From Paenilisteria rustica (GTDB lineage Bacteria > Bacillota > Bacilli > Lactobacillales > Listeriaceae): a stretch of 64,000 bases of DNA. Position numbers and translations under genes: made by a program. Every line of letters begins with the position of its first letter. Position 1 is the first letter of the stretch. The notes under the pieces are model-generated. The model saw only the letters and a program-made list of their open reading frames with translations. It was not told where the DNA came from and did no database searches. Shown here one piece after another: positions 7,331 through 16,449 of this stretch. The stretch spans positions 1 through 64,000 of the forward strand of contig NZ_JABJVM010000016.1 in the NCBI RefSeq assembly GCF_013820765.1, given 5' to 3'.

Positions 7331-8347
7331 TCACCAACCACCACGCGAATACTGCTCAGGCGGCGTCACTTCTCCACGAACATCTTTCGCGGCTGTTCTC
7401 GCCCAATACGGATCACGCAACAACTCACGCCCTAAGAAAATCAAATCGGCGCGGTCATTTTGCAGAATTTCCTCTGCTTGAACGCCCGTTGTGATCAGGC
7501 CTACTGCGCCTGTCGCGATTCCTGCTCCTGTGCGAATTTTCTCAGCGAATGGTACTTGATAGCCTGGGTATACTTTCGGAACGGTATTTACTAGTGCGCC
7601 ACTGCTGACATCTAGTAAATCGGCTCCGTCTGCTTTCATCCATTTTGCAAACGGGATGTAATCGTCTACGGTCAAACCGCCATGTGCGTAATCGGTCGCG
7701 GAAATACGAACGAAAAGTGGACCATCCCACACTTCACGCATTGCTTTAATCACATCTCCTAAAACGCGGTAACGGTTCCCTGCTGGGCCGCCATACTCGT
7801 CTTCGCGTAAATTCGAAATTGGCGATAGGAATTCATGTAATAAATAGCCATGCGCTGCGTGAATTTCAATGACATCAAATCCTGCTTCTTTCGCGCGGAA
7901 AGCTGCTTTTTTGAAATCAGCTACAACTTCTTCTATTTCGGCTGCAGTTAGTTCATGCGGTTTTTTGCTTTCATCATCAAATGCGACTGGGCTTGGTGCG
8001 ACTGGATCTACGTCTAAAACAGCTTTTCGACCAGCGTGTGCCAACTGGATTCCGACTGCGCCTTTGTGATAATGCACGCCATCAACAATTCGCTTCAAGG
8101 CTGGAATCTGGGCGTCTTCCCACAATCCTAAATCGCCGTGAGAAATTCGGCCAACCGCTTGTACCGCTGTTGCCTCCAAGATGATAAGGCCAACTTGACC
8201 TGCCGCGCGGGAAACGTAATGGGCAAAGTGGAAATCGTTCGCCACTCCGTCATCCGTCTCTACAGAATACATACACATTGGTGACATTGCCACACGGTTT
8301 TTCAAAGTAAGACCTTTCACTTTATACGTAGAAAACAATTTTGACAT
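7331..8347 (-). CDS. namA: NADPH dehydrogenase, Old Yellow Enzyme family (NamA/YqjM)
   Basis: This FMN-dependent ene-reductase uses NADPH to reduce activated C=C bonds of unsaturated aldehydes and ketones and some nitro compounds, and is thought to act in detoxification. The 338 residues match B. subtilis YqjM length. Visible family features are SPMCMYS near the N-terminus (with the flavin-modulating Cys), the HAAHGYL substrate-binding HxxH motif, [10 protein letters not shown], and [13 protein letters not shown] at the FMN phosphate site. It has its own terminator, and whiA ends only 30 bases upstream, so read-through from the whiA operon is possible. In L. monocytogenes the same gene sits beside whiA. 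Confidence 0.93.
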   Translation of the reverse strand: MSKLFSTYKVKGLTLKNRVAMSPMCMYSVETDDGVANDFHFAHYVSRAAGQVGLIILEATAVQAVGRISHGDLGLWEDAQIPALKRIVDGVHYHKGAVGIQLAHAGRKAVLDVDPVAPSPVAFDDESKKPHELTAAEIEEVVADFKKAAFRAKEAGFDVIEIHAAHGYLLHEFLSPISNLREDEYGGPAGNRYRVLGDVIKAMREVWDGPLFVRISATDYAHGGLTVDDYIPFAKWMKADGADLLDVSSGALVNTVPKVYPGYQVPFAEKIRTGAGIATGAVGLITTGVQAEEILQNDRADLIFLGRELLRDPYWARTAAKDVRGEVTPPEQYSRGGW

Positions 8348-8377
8348 GATTTGATCGCATCCTTTTCTTAGTTATAT

Positions 8378-9346
8378 TTATTTCGATGGTATTCTAAGTC
8401 CTAATTGTGACGGGGATTCGCCGCTTCGCAATTGGTCCGCGATTTGGTCGAGTTTCCGCAAACGGTGGTTGATTCCTGATTTGCTGATTGGCCCGCTGGA
8501 GAGCATGTCGCCGAGTTCTTGTAACGTCACGTCTTCATATTGAACGCGCAGTACCGCGATTTCTCGCAATTTTTCAGGTAACGCTTCTAAGCCCACCGCC
8601 GCCGCGATAAATTTAATATTATCGATTTGTCGCACCGCCGCATTAATCGTTTTATTCAAGTTTGCCGTCTCACAATTCACGAGACGATTCACCGAATTCC
8701 GCATATCACGCATGATCCGCACATCTTCAAAATGAAGCAGCGCCCCAGTTGCTCCGATAATATTCAGAAATTCCGTGATCTTCTCCGCCTCTTTCAAGTA
8801 CGTAATATAGCCATTTCGGCGCTCCAACGTCCGCGCATTAAGCTTGAAACTGTTCATCAAACTACAAATCGCGTCATTGTGCTCCTCATACACCGAGTTG
8901 ATCTCCAAATGATACGACGACGTCTCCGGATTATTCACCGATCCACTCGCCAAAAATGCTCCGCGAAGATAGGCCCGGCGCGCGTTCTTCGTCTTTATCA
9001 GCGCTGGATTAATCGCATTCTGAAATACACCATCATTTAAAATCGCCAAATCGGCCAGAATCTCTTTCGTCTTAGCCTTCAGACGCACTATATAGACGTT
9101 ATTTTTCTTCAATTTCATTTTTTTTCGTACCAATAATTCAATCGGAACTTGATACAATTCCTTCAAAAGTCGATACATTCGGCGCGCAATCGCTGCGTTC
9201 TCCGTCTGCACATCCACAACCATCATCTGGTTAGAGAACGAGACGGCACCATTCATGCGGATAAAAGCCGACAGTTCCACTTTTGCATCCGTCTTTGTAA
9301 TATCTAAATTGGTTAACTCTTTCTTTGTTTCCGAGGCAAAGGACAT
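8378..9346 (-). CDS. whiA: WhiA, sporulation-type DNA-binding regulator
   Basis: This is a conserved Gram-positive protein with a degenerate LAGLIDADG homing-endonuclease fold and a C-terminal helix-turn-helix. In B. subtilis it affects division and chromosome segregation, and in actinobacteria it controls sporulation. The 322 residues carry the family opening ([11 protein letters not shown]), [12 protein letters not shown] in the middle, and the [23 protein letters not shown] near the end. It is the third gene of the rapZ-yvcK-whiA transcript, six bases after yvcK. Listeria does not sporulate, so the division role is the relevant one. Confidence 0.96.
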   Translation of the reverse strand: MSFASETKKELTNLDITKTDAKVELSAFIRMNGAVSFSNQMMVVDVQTENAAIARRMYRLLKELYQVPIELLVRKKMKLKKNNVYIVRLKAKTKEILADLAILNDGVFQNAINPALIKTKNARRAYLRGAFLASGSVNNPETSSYHLEINSVYEEHNDAICSLMNSFKLNARTLERRNGYITYLKEAEKITEFLNIIGATGALLHFEDVRIMRDMRNSVNRLVNCETANLNKTINAAVRQIDNIKFIAAAVGLEALPEKLREIAVLRVQYEDVTLQELGDMLSSGPISKSGINHRLRKLDQIADQLRSGESPSQLGLRIPSK

Positions 9347-9352
9347 AGACCC

Positions 9353-10318
9353 TCATTCCTTTTCTTTCAAATTCATCAGAATCTGTAATAATGTATTCGT
9401 CACTTTATCCGCAGCATGTCGCACCAAACCGCCTTCTGTGGAAAGTAGGTCCCCAGCAATGACGTTAATATTCAGCGCATGATCCTTCTCAAAATTCTGC
9501 TCGACTTGCATCACATCATCAGGGAACATCAAATGACGCGGCACTTCCGCCGTATTAATCATCATCGCGTCGATAATCGGCCGCCCCACATGGTTCAAAA
9601 TAACCTGCGCATGATCCGCATCCGTGAAGAAATCCGTTTCCCCGACCTGCGTCAAAATGTTGCAAATATACACCTTATACGCCTTACTTTCAAAAATCGC
9701 ATCCTGCAAATCCTGCACCAACAAACTCGGTAAAATACTCGTATACAGACTTCCCGGCCCAAGCACAATCAAATCCGCATCATGAATCGCTTCAATTGCA
9801 GCCGGCAATGCCTTCACATCATCCGGCGTAATAAACACGCGGTCAATAGGCTGGCCCTGCATTGGAATCACCGACTCCCCTTGCACGAGTGAGCCATCCT
9901 CCATAATCGCATTCAAAATTAGCGGCCGATCCGTTGCCGGAATCACTTTCCCCCGAATCCGCATCGCCTTGCTGAGCACTTCAATTGCCTCCACGTAACT
10001 ATCATTCAGCTGCGATAACGCCGTCAAAATCAGATTTCCAATCACGTGGCCCGACAAATCACCCTCCACTTTAAAACGATATTGCATCAAAGCCTCCATC
10101 CGCGGGTCCGTATTCGACAGCGCCACCATCACGTTCCGAATATCACCAGGCGGCAATACATCCATTTGCTCGCGAATCTTGCCCGAACTTCCACCATCAT
10201 CAGCAACCGTGACAATCGCAGTCAAATCAATAGGTTGTTTTTTCAAGCCTCGCAGTATGACCGGTAAACCTGTCCCGCCACCAATCACGACCACTTTCGG
10301 CTTTTCCGTCGCTGTCAT
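9353..10318 (-). CDS. yvcK: YvcK/GlmR-type carbon metabolism and envelope factor
   Basis: This protein has the CofD-like nucleotide-sugar-binding fold. In B. subtilis it (GlmR) is needed for growth on gluconeogenic sources and steers carbon into UDP-GlcNAc and the cell wall, without known catalysis. In L. monocytogenes the homologue is reported to matter for wall stress and virulence. The 321 residues start with the nucleotide-binding VVIGGGTGLPVILRGLK, then VTVADDGGSSG and PPGDIRNVMVALS, all family signatures. It lies between rapZ (one-base gap) and whiA, the standard Firmicute order. Confidence 0.96.
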   Translation of the reverse strand: MTATEKPKVVVIGGGTGLPVILRGLKKQPIDLTAIVTVADDGGSSGKIREQMDVLPPGDIRNVMVALSNTDPRMEALMQYRFKVEGDLSGHVIGNLILTALSQLNDSYVEAIEVLSKAMRIRGKVIPATDRPLILNAIMEDGSLVQGESVIPMQGQPIDRVFITPDDVKALPAAIEAIHDADLIVLGPGSLYTSILPSLLVQDLQDAIFESKAYKVYICNILTQVGETDFFTDADHAQVILNHVGRPIIDAMMINTAEVPRHLMFPDDVMQVEQNFEKDHALNINVIAGDLLSTEGGLVRHAADKVTNTLLQILMNLKEKE

Positions 10319-10319
10319 C

Positions 10320-11198
10320 TCAGTTTCCCTTTCTGCGTTTCATATCCCGATGCGAAATTTGTGTTTCATATTTCGTTTTCAAATTATTACCAACGTACTC
10401 AGAAAGCGCCACAGACCGGTGTTGCCCGCCCGTACAGCCAATCGCAATGACAAGTTGCGTCTTCCCTTCCCGCTTATAATACGGCAATGTGAACAAGACC
10501 ATATCCATCAATTTATTCAAGAAAGTCTCCGTCTCCGGCCATTTCATCACATAATTATACACATCTTTATCCAGTCCAGTCAGCGGGCGCATCTTATCAA
10601 TATAATGCGGATTCGGCAAGAAACGCACATCAAACACTAAGTCCGCATCAATCGGCAAACCGTATTTAAATCCAAACGACATCACCTGCACGTTGAAAAT
10701 TTCCCGATCACTCGTCTGAAACTCATTATTCATCCGCTCCCGAAGCTCACGCGGCGCCAATGTCGACGTATTAATCACAAGTTGCGAACGACCTTTCAAG
10801 TCCTCTAGCAAGTCCCGCTCCTGCTTAATACCCTCCAACACAGAACCATTCGGCTCGAGTGGATGATGACGTCTCGTCTCCTTATAACGCGATACCAAAA
10901 CCTGATCATCCGCATCTAAAAACAGCATTTTCGTCGTAATAAATGACGTATTATCCAACTCATCCAATGCCGGCTGAATCGAATCAAAAAATTCACGTCC
11001 ACGCAAATCCATCACGAGCGCAATCTTATTCATTTTTCCAGATTCCTTCATCAATTCCCAGAACTTCGGCAATAAACTAGGCGGTAAATTATCCACACAA
11101 AAATATCCTAAATCCTCCAAAGATTGCATTGCGACAGTCTTTCCTGCCCCACTCATCCCTGTAATAATAACTAATTGCAAATGATTCGTCGCCATCAC
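10320..11198 (-). CDS. rapZ: RapZ/YvcJ nucleotide-binding protein
   Basis: This P-loop protein hydrolyses ATP and GTP in vitro. In E. coli RapZ is an RNA-binding adaptor that targets the GlmZ small RNA, and in Bacillus YvcJ affects competence. The Firmicute role is less clear but may also touch amino-sugar supply, in line with neighbouring yvcK. The 292 residues show the Walker [11 protein letters not shown] near residue 14 and the conserved C-terminal [16 protein letters not shown] 11198 and the ATG three bases on are both plausible starts. It is the first gene of rapZ-yvcK-whiA. Confidence 0.95.
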   Translation of the reverse strand: MMATNHLQLVIITGMSGAGKTVAMQSLEDLGYFCVDNLPPSLLPKFWELMKESGKMNKIALVMDLRGREFFDSIQPALDELDNTSFITTKMLFLDADDQVLVSRYKETRRHHPLEPNGSVLEGIKQERDLLEDLKGRSQLVINTSTLAPRELRERMNNEFQTSDREIFNVQVMSFGFKYGLPIDADLVFDVRFLPNPHYIDKMRPLTGLDKDVYNYVMKWPETETFLNKLMDMVLFTLPYYKREGKTQLVIAIGCTGGQHRSVALSEYVGNNLKTKYETQISHRDMKRRKGN

Positions 11199-11575
11199 TA
11201 GCCCAACCTTTCCTATCTCAAAAAGTAGTCACACGCTACACCTTTAACCACTTTCTTCTATACTAATATACAAATCCATTCTAACATACACCACCCCAAA
11301 AACCTAACAAAGTAAATCAGCCGGGCGTTTCATTTTTTTTCGTTAAACAGTCACAATTTATACACACTATTTTTCCATTTTGCAGAAGTACTGTATTTTT
11401 TAGCCGATTCAACCATGATACTATATAGAAGTGGTAAGGACAGCGCACATGAAGCTCCACACAGTAAATAGATTGAAGGAGGAAATCAGCAATAAGCTCG
11501 TAACTATCTTTCACTCACAGATCCAGACATAATAAAAACAGAAAATACAAAATTAAATGGAGGAATTAATAAACA
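11199..11575. other. Divergent intergenic region between rapZ and the surface protein
   Basis: There is no convincing gene. On the minus strand TATAGA (11258-11263), preceded by a weak TTAGAA at 16 bases, is a candidate rapZ promoter. On the plus side the region probably holds the promoter and a long leader of the surface protein. Within it a 27-codon frame (ATG 11449, stop 11530-11532, AAGGA eight bases upstream) could be a leader peptide, but nothing else supports it. A second ribosome site (GAAGGAGG, near 11475) lies inside that frame without a start nearby. Confidence 0.4.
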
Positions 11576-13663
11576 ATGAATAAGAATATCAAAAAAGTAG
11601 CAACAGTAATCCTAGCAACAAACGTCTTAGCAAGTACCGTATTAACAACATTACCAATTGGAACGCACGCATCAGAAACGCCTGTAACTCTAGCTGGTCC
11701 CTTCGTAGATACTATCGATATCACTTCGACACACATTACTGGTAAAGCAGACCCTAACGCAACATCAATCAAAGTAGAGTTGCATAACGAGTATACAACT
11801 CTATACAAAACTATCGAATATACATCTATCTCAGCTGATGGTTCCTTTAGTATTTCAACTAGCGGCTTTGATCTTCCCCCAGCTGGCTCCGTATTTATTA
11901 GTCAAGTAGTAAACGGTGTTGAGAGCTCTGTCACAAAAACACCAGTTAGATATCCACAACTGCAAATCGGCGATGAAGCTGTAACTACCTCTACCAAGAG
12001 TATTGTAGTAAGTAACGCTCTGGCTTACAGCTCAATACGAGTATACATTTATGATGCTAGTGGAAAATATATATCAAGTATAGCTAAGACACCAATGACT
12101 AATGGTCCAGTGGAATTCAAGCTAGATTTATCCAATTACGCACCAGGTAGTTATATGGTGATTAATCAAGGTTATGCTGGCTCTCTCCCTGAATATCTTA
12201 GCTCAAGTATACCAACAAAAGCCATTATCTATGATGGTTCCCTAGACAAGTCAAAATCTCTAGTCGACGCTTTATTCATCGATAATGACCCAGCAAAAGG
12301 TATCAAACCGACAACAACGCAAGCAGATATCGATGCCGTTCAAGTAGCATTAGACCTAGTTGTTGACACAATCGACAAATCTACCGTACAAACAGCTATC
12401 GATAACGCAAAACAAGAGCTTGCAGATCAAGCCACAAACCTAGAATTAAAACAAGCTGCCCAAAAAGCAGTCGATGCACTATTCGTTGATGGCGATGCTT
12501 CAAAAGACATCAAATCAGACCTTACACAAGCTACAATCGACGCAGCACAAGCTAAAGTAGACGCCATCACAAACACAACCGACAAAGCGGCCATCCAAGC
12601 AGAACTAGACAAAGCCATCACAGCATTCAACTATATCGCGCCAACAACGATTGACGCCCTATCAAACAACGCTACAAAAGTTACCGGTAAAGGTGAAGCA
12701 AATGCACCAGTAGTGATCAAAAACGGCGCAACAGTAATCGGTAGCGGTACAGTCAAAGCAAACGGCACGTACGAAATTACAATCGCAAAACAAGCCGCAG
12801 AGGCAACCATCACTGCCACAGTTACAAAAGCATCGAACGGCAAAACAGCAACAGCTTCCACAAAAGTAACACAAGCCTTCGATTACGCTTTAACAACAAA
12901 TCCATTCAAAATGGGCGACACAAAAGTTACCGGAACTGTTGGCAAAAACGTTTCTAAAGTTCGCCTATGGGTCAACGGTGCCATTGCCGTTCAAGGTGTA
13001 ATCAATGCTGACGGCACATATGAATTTCCAACAGCAGCAAACTTCATTAAATTAGTTGGTGACAAAGTAGAAGTTGTAGCCGTAGATTCAAACTATGCAG
13101 AAGTGAACCGCCAAGACGTCGCCGTTTCAGGAACATCAACTTTTGATAATACATTAACTGTTGATAAATTAAATGTTGGCGACCAAAACATTACTGGTAA
13201 AGCCGGCAAAGATGTTTCTAAAGTCCGCCTATGGGTTAATGATAAAGTCGTAACACAAGCATCGATGAATACGGATGGCACTTACACATTCCCTAATGCA
13301 GCTAAATTCATCACAAGTCCTCTAGATAAAGTAGAAGTTGTAGCCGTAGATAGCCAATATAAAGAAATCAACCGCAAAACAGTAAGCGTTCCTGGCTCCG
13401 ATTCTTACGGCAACACTTTTACAGCTGACACTTACTTTATCGGTCAAAATACACTAAACGGTTCATACGGTGAAGGTACATCTAAAGTTCGCCTATGGGT
13501 TAACGGTGTTGTCGTGAAACAAGCAGATTTAGATACGGCAAATGGCACATACACACTTAAAGGTATCTTCGGACTAATCAAAAATGCAACAGACAAAGTC
13601 GAAATCGTATTCGTGGATGCACAATACAAAGAAATCAAGCGCATGAACGTTACAGTAAAATAA
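11576..13663 (+). CDS. Secreted modular Ig-like surface protein
   Basis: This 695-residue exported protein has a signal peptide of about 33 residues (KNIKKVATVILATNVLAS, cut after THAS). Two beta-rich segments (about 43-222) follow, then two helical modules of the type called toxin Cry1Ac D-VI-like (about 225-285 and 288-350, each with ALF.D and TQA.IDA). A bacterial Ig-like domain comes next (about 355-430), and then three Ig-like repeats of 80-85 residues, each with SKVRLWVN and DKVE(V/I)V. There is no LPXTG, LysM, GW or transmembrane anchor, so it is secreted or held non-covalently. Adhesion is a guess from the architecture. GGAGG lies a long 12 bases before the ATG. It occupies a spot where other Listeria carry different genes. 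Confidence 0.85.
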   Translation: MNKNIKKVATVILATNVLASTVLTTLPIGTHASETPVTLAGPFVDTIDITSTHITGKADPNATSIKVELHNEYTTLYKTIEYTSISADGSFSISTSGFDLPPAGSVFISQVVNGVESSVTKTPVRYPQLQIGDEAVTTSTKSIVVSNALAYSSIRVYIYDASGKYISSIAKTPMTNGPVEFKLDLSNYAPGSYMVINQGYAGSLPEYLSSSIPTKAIIYDGSLDKSKSLVDALFIDNDPAKGIKPTTTQADIDAVQVALDLVVDTIDKSTVQTAIDNAKQELADQATNLELKQAAQKAVDALFVDGDASKDIKSDLTQATIDAAQAKVDAITNTTDKAAIQAELDKAITAFNYIAPTTIDALSNNATKVTGKGEANAPVVIKNGATVIGSGTVKANGTYEITIAKQAAEATITATVTKASNGKTATASTKVTQAFDYALTTNPFKMGDTKVTGTVGKNVSKVRLWVNGAIAVQGVINADGTYEFPTAANFIKLVGDKVEVVAVDSNYAEVNRQDVAVSGTSTFDNTLTVDKLNVGDQNITGKAGKDVSKVRLWVNDKVVTQASMNTDGTYTFPNAAKFITSPLDKVEVVAVDSQYKEINRKTVSVPGSDSYGNTFTADTYFIGQNTLNGSYGEGTSKVRLWVNGVVVKQADLDTANGTYTLKGIFGLIKNATDKVEIVFVDAQYKEIKRMNVTVK
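12886..13663 (+). repeat. Three tandem Ig-like repeats in the surface protein
   Basis: Three units of roughly 250 bases each encode an 80-85-residue domain. The block TCTAAAGT(T/C)CGCCTATGGGT is nearly identical in all three (near 12952, 13217 and 13480), while the surrounding sequence has diverged further. Such blocks allow gain or loss of units by recombination, so length variation between strains is expected. Confidence 0.8.
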
Positions 13664-13675
13664 ATCGCAATAACC

Positions 13676-13714
13676 AAAAACCATCGCCCCGTATTATCGG
13701 AAGCGATGGTTTTT
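13676..13714. terminator. Bidirectional terminator between the surface protein and lipA
   Basis: CCATCGC (13681-13687) pairs with GCGATGG (13703-13709), with A runs before and T runs after. Both convergent genes (the surface protein on plus, lipA on minus) end just outside it. Confidence 0.85.
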
Positions 13715-13721
13715 CTACATA

Positions 13722-14624
13722 TTATAAACCAGCCTGTTCCCGTCGTCTCTTCGCGGCGGCATTCACCTGCTCATCCGCATGGTAACTCGAGCGCACCATT
13801 GGGCCTGACTCGCAATGAATAAACCCTTTTTTCCGAGCCACCCGTTTCAATTCACGGAACTCCCGCGGATCATAATAACGCACCACCGGGAAATGCTTTT
13901 TAGACGGCTGCAAATACTGCCCAATCGTCAAAATTTCAACACCATGCGCTAACAAATCATCCATTGTCTCCAATATTTCCTCGCGCGTTTCGCCAAGCCC
14001 CACCATAATGCTTGATTTCGTTGGCAACTCAGGTTCCATATCCCGAACCCGTTGCAATAACTCAAGTGATCGATCATACGTCGCGCGATGCCGAATGCTT
14101 GGCGTCAAGCGCCGAACCGTCTCAATATTATGATTGAAAATATCCGGTTTCGCATCGAGCAACGTTTTCAAGCTCTCATAATCACCCTTCATATCCGATG
14201 GCAAAACTTCGACCGTCGTTTGCGGCATCCGATACCGAATCGCATTCACCGTATTCGCGAACACCTGCGAACCACCATCTGCCAAATCATCCCGCGCCAC
14301 CGCAGTAATCACGACATGGCGCAATCCCATCGCTGCAACCGAATCCGCCACACGCTTAGGCTCACCCAAATCCAAATGCGTCGGCGCTCCCGTCGTTACC
14401 GCACAAAATCGGCAAGCCCGAGTACAAATATCACCTAAAATCATGAACGTCGCCGTTTTCCGATCACCAAAACACTCTTGAATATTAGGACATTTCGCCT
14501 CCTCACAAACCGTATGTAGCCGATTTTCCCGCAAATTATTCTTAATCGCTTTAAAACCTTCACTGTTACTGATCTTCGTTTTCAACCAATCCGGTTTCCG
14601 TACATGCTCTTGTTTTTTCTCCAC
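13722..14624 (-). CDS. lipA: Lipoyl synthase LipA
   Basis: This radical-SAM enzyme inserts two sulfurs into protein-bound octanoyl groups to make lipoyl cofactor on 2-oxoacid dehydrogenases and GcvH. The 300 residues contain the auxiliary cluster cysteines Cys40, Cys45 and Cys51, the radical-SAM CxxxCxxC at Cys67, Cys71 and Cys74, and the C-terminal RSSYHA with the serine ligand. It is encoded 15 bases after lipM, which would supply its octanoylated substrate. From memory, L. monocytogenes lacks lipA and must scavenge lipoate, so a complete lipM-lipA pair here is notable. The gene looks intact. Confidence 0.96.
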   Translation of the reverse strand: MEKKQEHVRKPDWLKTKISNSEGFKAIKNNLRENRLHTVCEEAKCPNIQECFGDRKTATFMILGDICTRACRFCAVTTGAPTHLDLGEPKRVADSVAAMGLRHVVITAVARDDLADGGSQVFANTVNAIRYRMPQTTVEVLPSDMKGDYESLKTLLDAKPDIFNHNIETVRRLTPSIRHRATYDRSLELLQRVRDMEPELPTKSSIMVGLGETREEILETMDDLLAHGVEILTIGQYLQPSKKHFPVVRYYDPREFRELKRVARKKGFIHCESGPMVRSSYHADEQVNAAAKRRREQAGL

Positions 14625-14639
14625 TGCTTATTGCCCCTT

Positions 14640-15473
14640 TCAACGCGAAAATAAATAACTCTCCTGCCTAAACTTGTTCGCGGCCAACGCATGAATCTCA
14701 TCCCACTGCGCATCCGACAAAGTAAACTCCTCAAACGCCACATCAAAAACCTGTGCAAACCCATCTTGGAAAGCCTTCTTCATCTCATCAAGTGGTATCT
14801 CTCTACCGATCAAATCCAGAATTCCCGACGCTTTCCCACCGAAAGCCCGCAACATTCGCTCCTTCACCCGTGCATTTTCAAATACAAAAAGGTCAAACAG
14901 CTCCGTCGCGTTCATATGTAACGGAATCGATCCGTGCTGTAGCAAAATCCCCTGATGCCGACCTTGCGCGCTACCAATAATTTTGCGGTCCTGCATCGTA
15001 ATCTCATACCAAGACGGCTCCTCAAAACAAATTGCAGTCCCGCTTCCCGTCTGTTTCGCCTCAGGTATCGCAAAGCTCGCCTCGATATCAAGCTTGGCCA
15101 ATCCTACCAACAACGCCTCAGAAATCAGTTTATGCGCTGCTTTAATAGTTTTTGGAATGGCTTCATGTTCCTCTGAAATAACAAAACTATACGTCAGCTC
15201 ATCATCGTGCAGCACCGCCTGACCACCCGTAGGCCTACGAACCATCTCAAAACCATGCTTTTGCACAGCATCATAATCAATCTTGCCCTGCGTCCGCTGA
15301 AAATAACCAACCGAAAGTCCCGCTGGCGCCCAACCATAGAATCGCAAAACTGGCGGAATCTGTCCAGCTCGGTGCCAATCCGTCAACTTCTCATCAATCG
15401 CCATATTCACCGCCGGTTCCAATTTTTCCTGATTCAGAAGCAACCACCGTTCCACCCTCATTTCCCCTCTCAA
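14640..15473 (-). CDS. lipM: Octanoyltransferase LipM
   Basis: This enzyme transfers octanoate from acyl carrier protein to the lipoyl domain of GcvH in the cytoplasm, the first step of Gram-positive lipoate synthesis. The 277 residues carry RRPTGGQAVLHDDELTYS and a Cys at 149 in AICFEEPSWYE, the position of the acyl-enzyme cysteine of B. subtilis LipM, followed by RKIIGSAQ with the usual lysine. LipM is preferred over the amidotransferase LipL because of this CF.-PSWYE context. The start could also be the internal ATG at residue 5. The unit lipM-lipA is divergent from a PlcR-like regulator. Confidence 0.9.
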   Translation of the reverse strand: MRGEMRVERWLLLNQEKLEPAVNMAIDEKLTDWHRAGQIPPVLRFYGWAPAGLSVGYFQRTQGKIDYDAVQKHGFEMVRRPTGGQAVLHDDELTYSFVISEEHEAIPKTIKAAHKLISEALLVGLAKLDIEASFAIPEAKQTGSGTAICFEEPSWYEITMQDRKIIGSAQGRHQGILLQHGSIPLHMNATELFDLFVFENARVKERMLRAFGGKASGILDLIGREIPLDEMKKAFQDGFAQVFDVAFEEFTLSDAQWDEIHALAANKFRQESYLFSR

Positions 15474-15486
15474 AAACGCATACTGC

Positions 15487-15514
15487 TTGAATTTTAATCG
15501 TTATCCCTTATACT
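15487..15514 (+). promoter_or_regulatory. Promoter of the PlcR-like regulator
   Basis: TTGAAT (15487-15492) and TATACT (15509-15514) are 16 bases apart, a good sigma-A promoter. It begins only 14 bases from the lipM start, so the divergent promoters must lie close together or overlap. This allows shared control. Confidence 0.65.
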
Positions 15515-15577
15515 AAGGAAGAATGCGCTATCTTTCAAATGACTATTCGCATAAATTGATCAATGAGGTGACGAACG

Positions 15578-16432
15578 ATGACAAAAGAACTCGGAAAGAG
15601 CATTAAACAATTACGAACCAACCTGGAATTAACGCAAAAACAACTCGCAGAAGGCATCTGTTCCCAAAGTTTGCTGAGCCGCGTTGAAAAAGGCTTGGAA
15701 ATTCCCAGCGTGCTGATTATACATAATATTTGCCAGAAACTCGGCATCACCGTTGATTCTCTTTTGTCCTCATCCCAACTTGACTCCCCATTTATCCAAT
15801 TAAAAAAAGAGCTACAAGAGCTCTTTTTCCGGCATGATTTTGAAACGCTTTATCCTAGTCTACATAAGAAAACACTCGCCTTGTTTGAGACACACTCCCA
15901 AGCCACCCATTACTATTTTTTCCTCGGTGTTTGCGAATTGCTTTATAAAACCAATCCTCAGAATGCCATCGCCGCTTTAGAAGAAGCACTTTCGCTTAAT
16001 AGTCGTCGCTCTAATTCCCTGACGACACACGATATCTTAATCAGCAGCTACTTAACGCTCGCCTATTCCGAAGTGAGTGATGAGATTCACGCCTTAAAAC
16101 ACCTCAATCAATGTCTCCTTTTTTTACATAAACAAGTCGAGCCATCCGAACTTATGCCGTCTATTTATTTAAATATCGCCCGTTTCTATGCACAACAATC
16201 GGAAAGCCTAACAGCCATCGAGTACGTGCACCTCGGCATCGCTTGCTGTCAGAAGCAAAACAGCACGTTCCAGCTGAGCCATTTATTTTTCGAACTCGGT
16301 GTCCTCTTCATCCAAACCGACAGAAAACAAAGCGGCATCCGTAAAATCAAATTCAGCTTGGAGCTATCTTCCTATCTAGACGAACAATTCGTCACCGCTG
16401 AACTCACCAAACGAAGAAAGCTACTGTACTAA
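15578..16432 (+). CDS. HTH/TPR regulator of the PlcR-Rgg type
   Basis: The 284 residues have an N-terminal XRE helix-turn-helix (residues 5-65, LTQKQLAEGICSQSLLSRVE). A helical TPR-like region follows to the end, with the length and layout of PlcR/NprR-class regulators that bind short secreted peptides. GAGGTG lies seven bases before the ATG. No small exported peptide gene was found next to it, so it may answer to a peptide encoded elsewhere or to another ligand. It is divergent from lipM-lipA, which makes that operon one candidate target. The target is an inference from position only. Confidence 0.8.
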   Translation: MTKELGKSIKQLRTNLELTQKQLAEGICSQSLLSRVEKGLEIPSVLIIHNICQKLGITVDSLLSSSQLDSPFIQLKKELQELFFRHDFETLYPSLHKKTLALFETHSQATHYYFFLGVCELLYKTNPQNAIAALEEALSLNSRRSNSLTTHDILISSYLTLAYSEVSDEIHALKHLNQCLLFLHKQVEPSELMPSIYLNIARFYAQQSESLTAIEYVHLGIACCQKQNSTFQLSHLFFELGVLFIQTDRKQSGIRKIKFSLELSSYLDEQFVTAELTKRRKLLY

Positions 16433-16449
16433 ATATGCAAATAATCATA

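Noticed and set aside
11317..11514. 65-codon minus-strand frame between rapZ and the surface protein
   Set aside because: No ribosome site, cysteine-rich low-plausibility composition, and it lies in the likely leader of the plus-strand gene.
12427..12874. Minus-strand frames opposite the surface protein
   Set aside because: They arise from the biased Ala/Thr/Lys codons of the plus-strand gene and lack ribosome sites.
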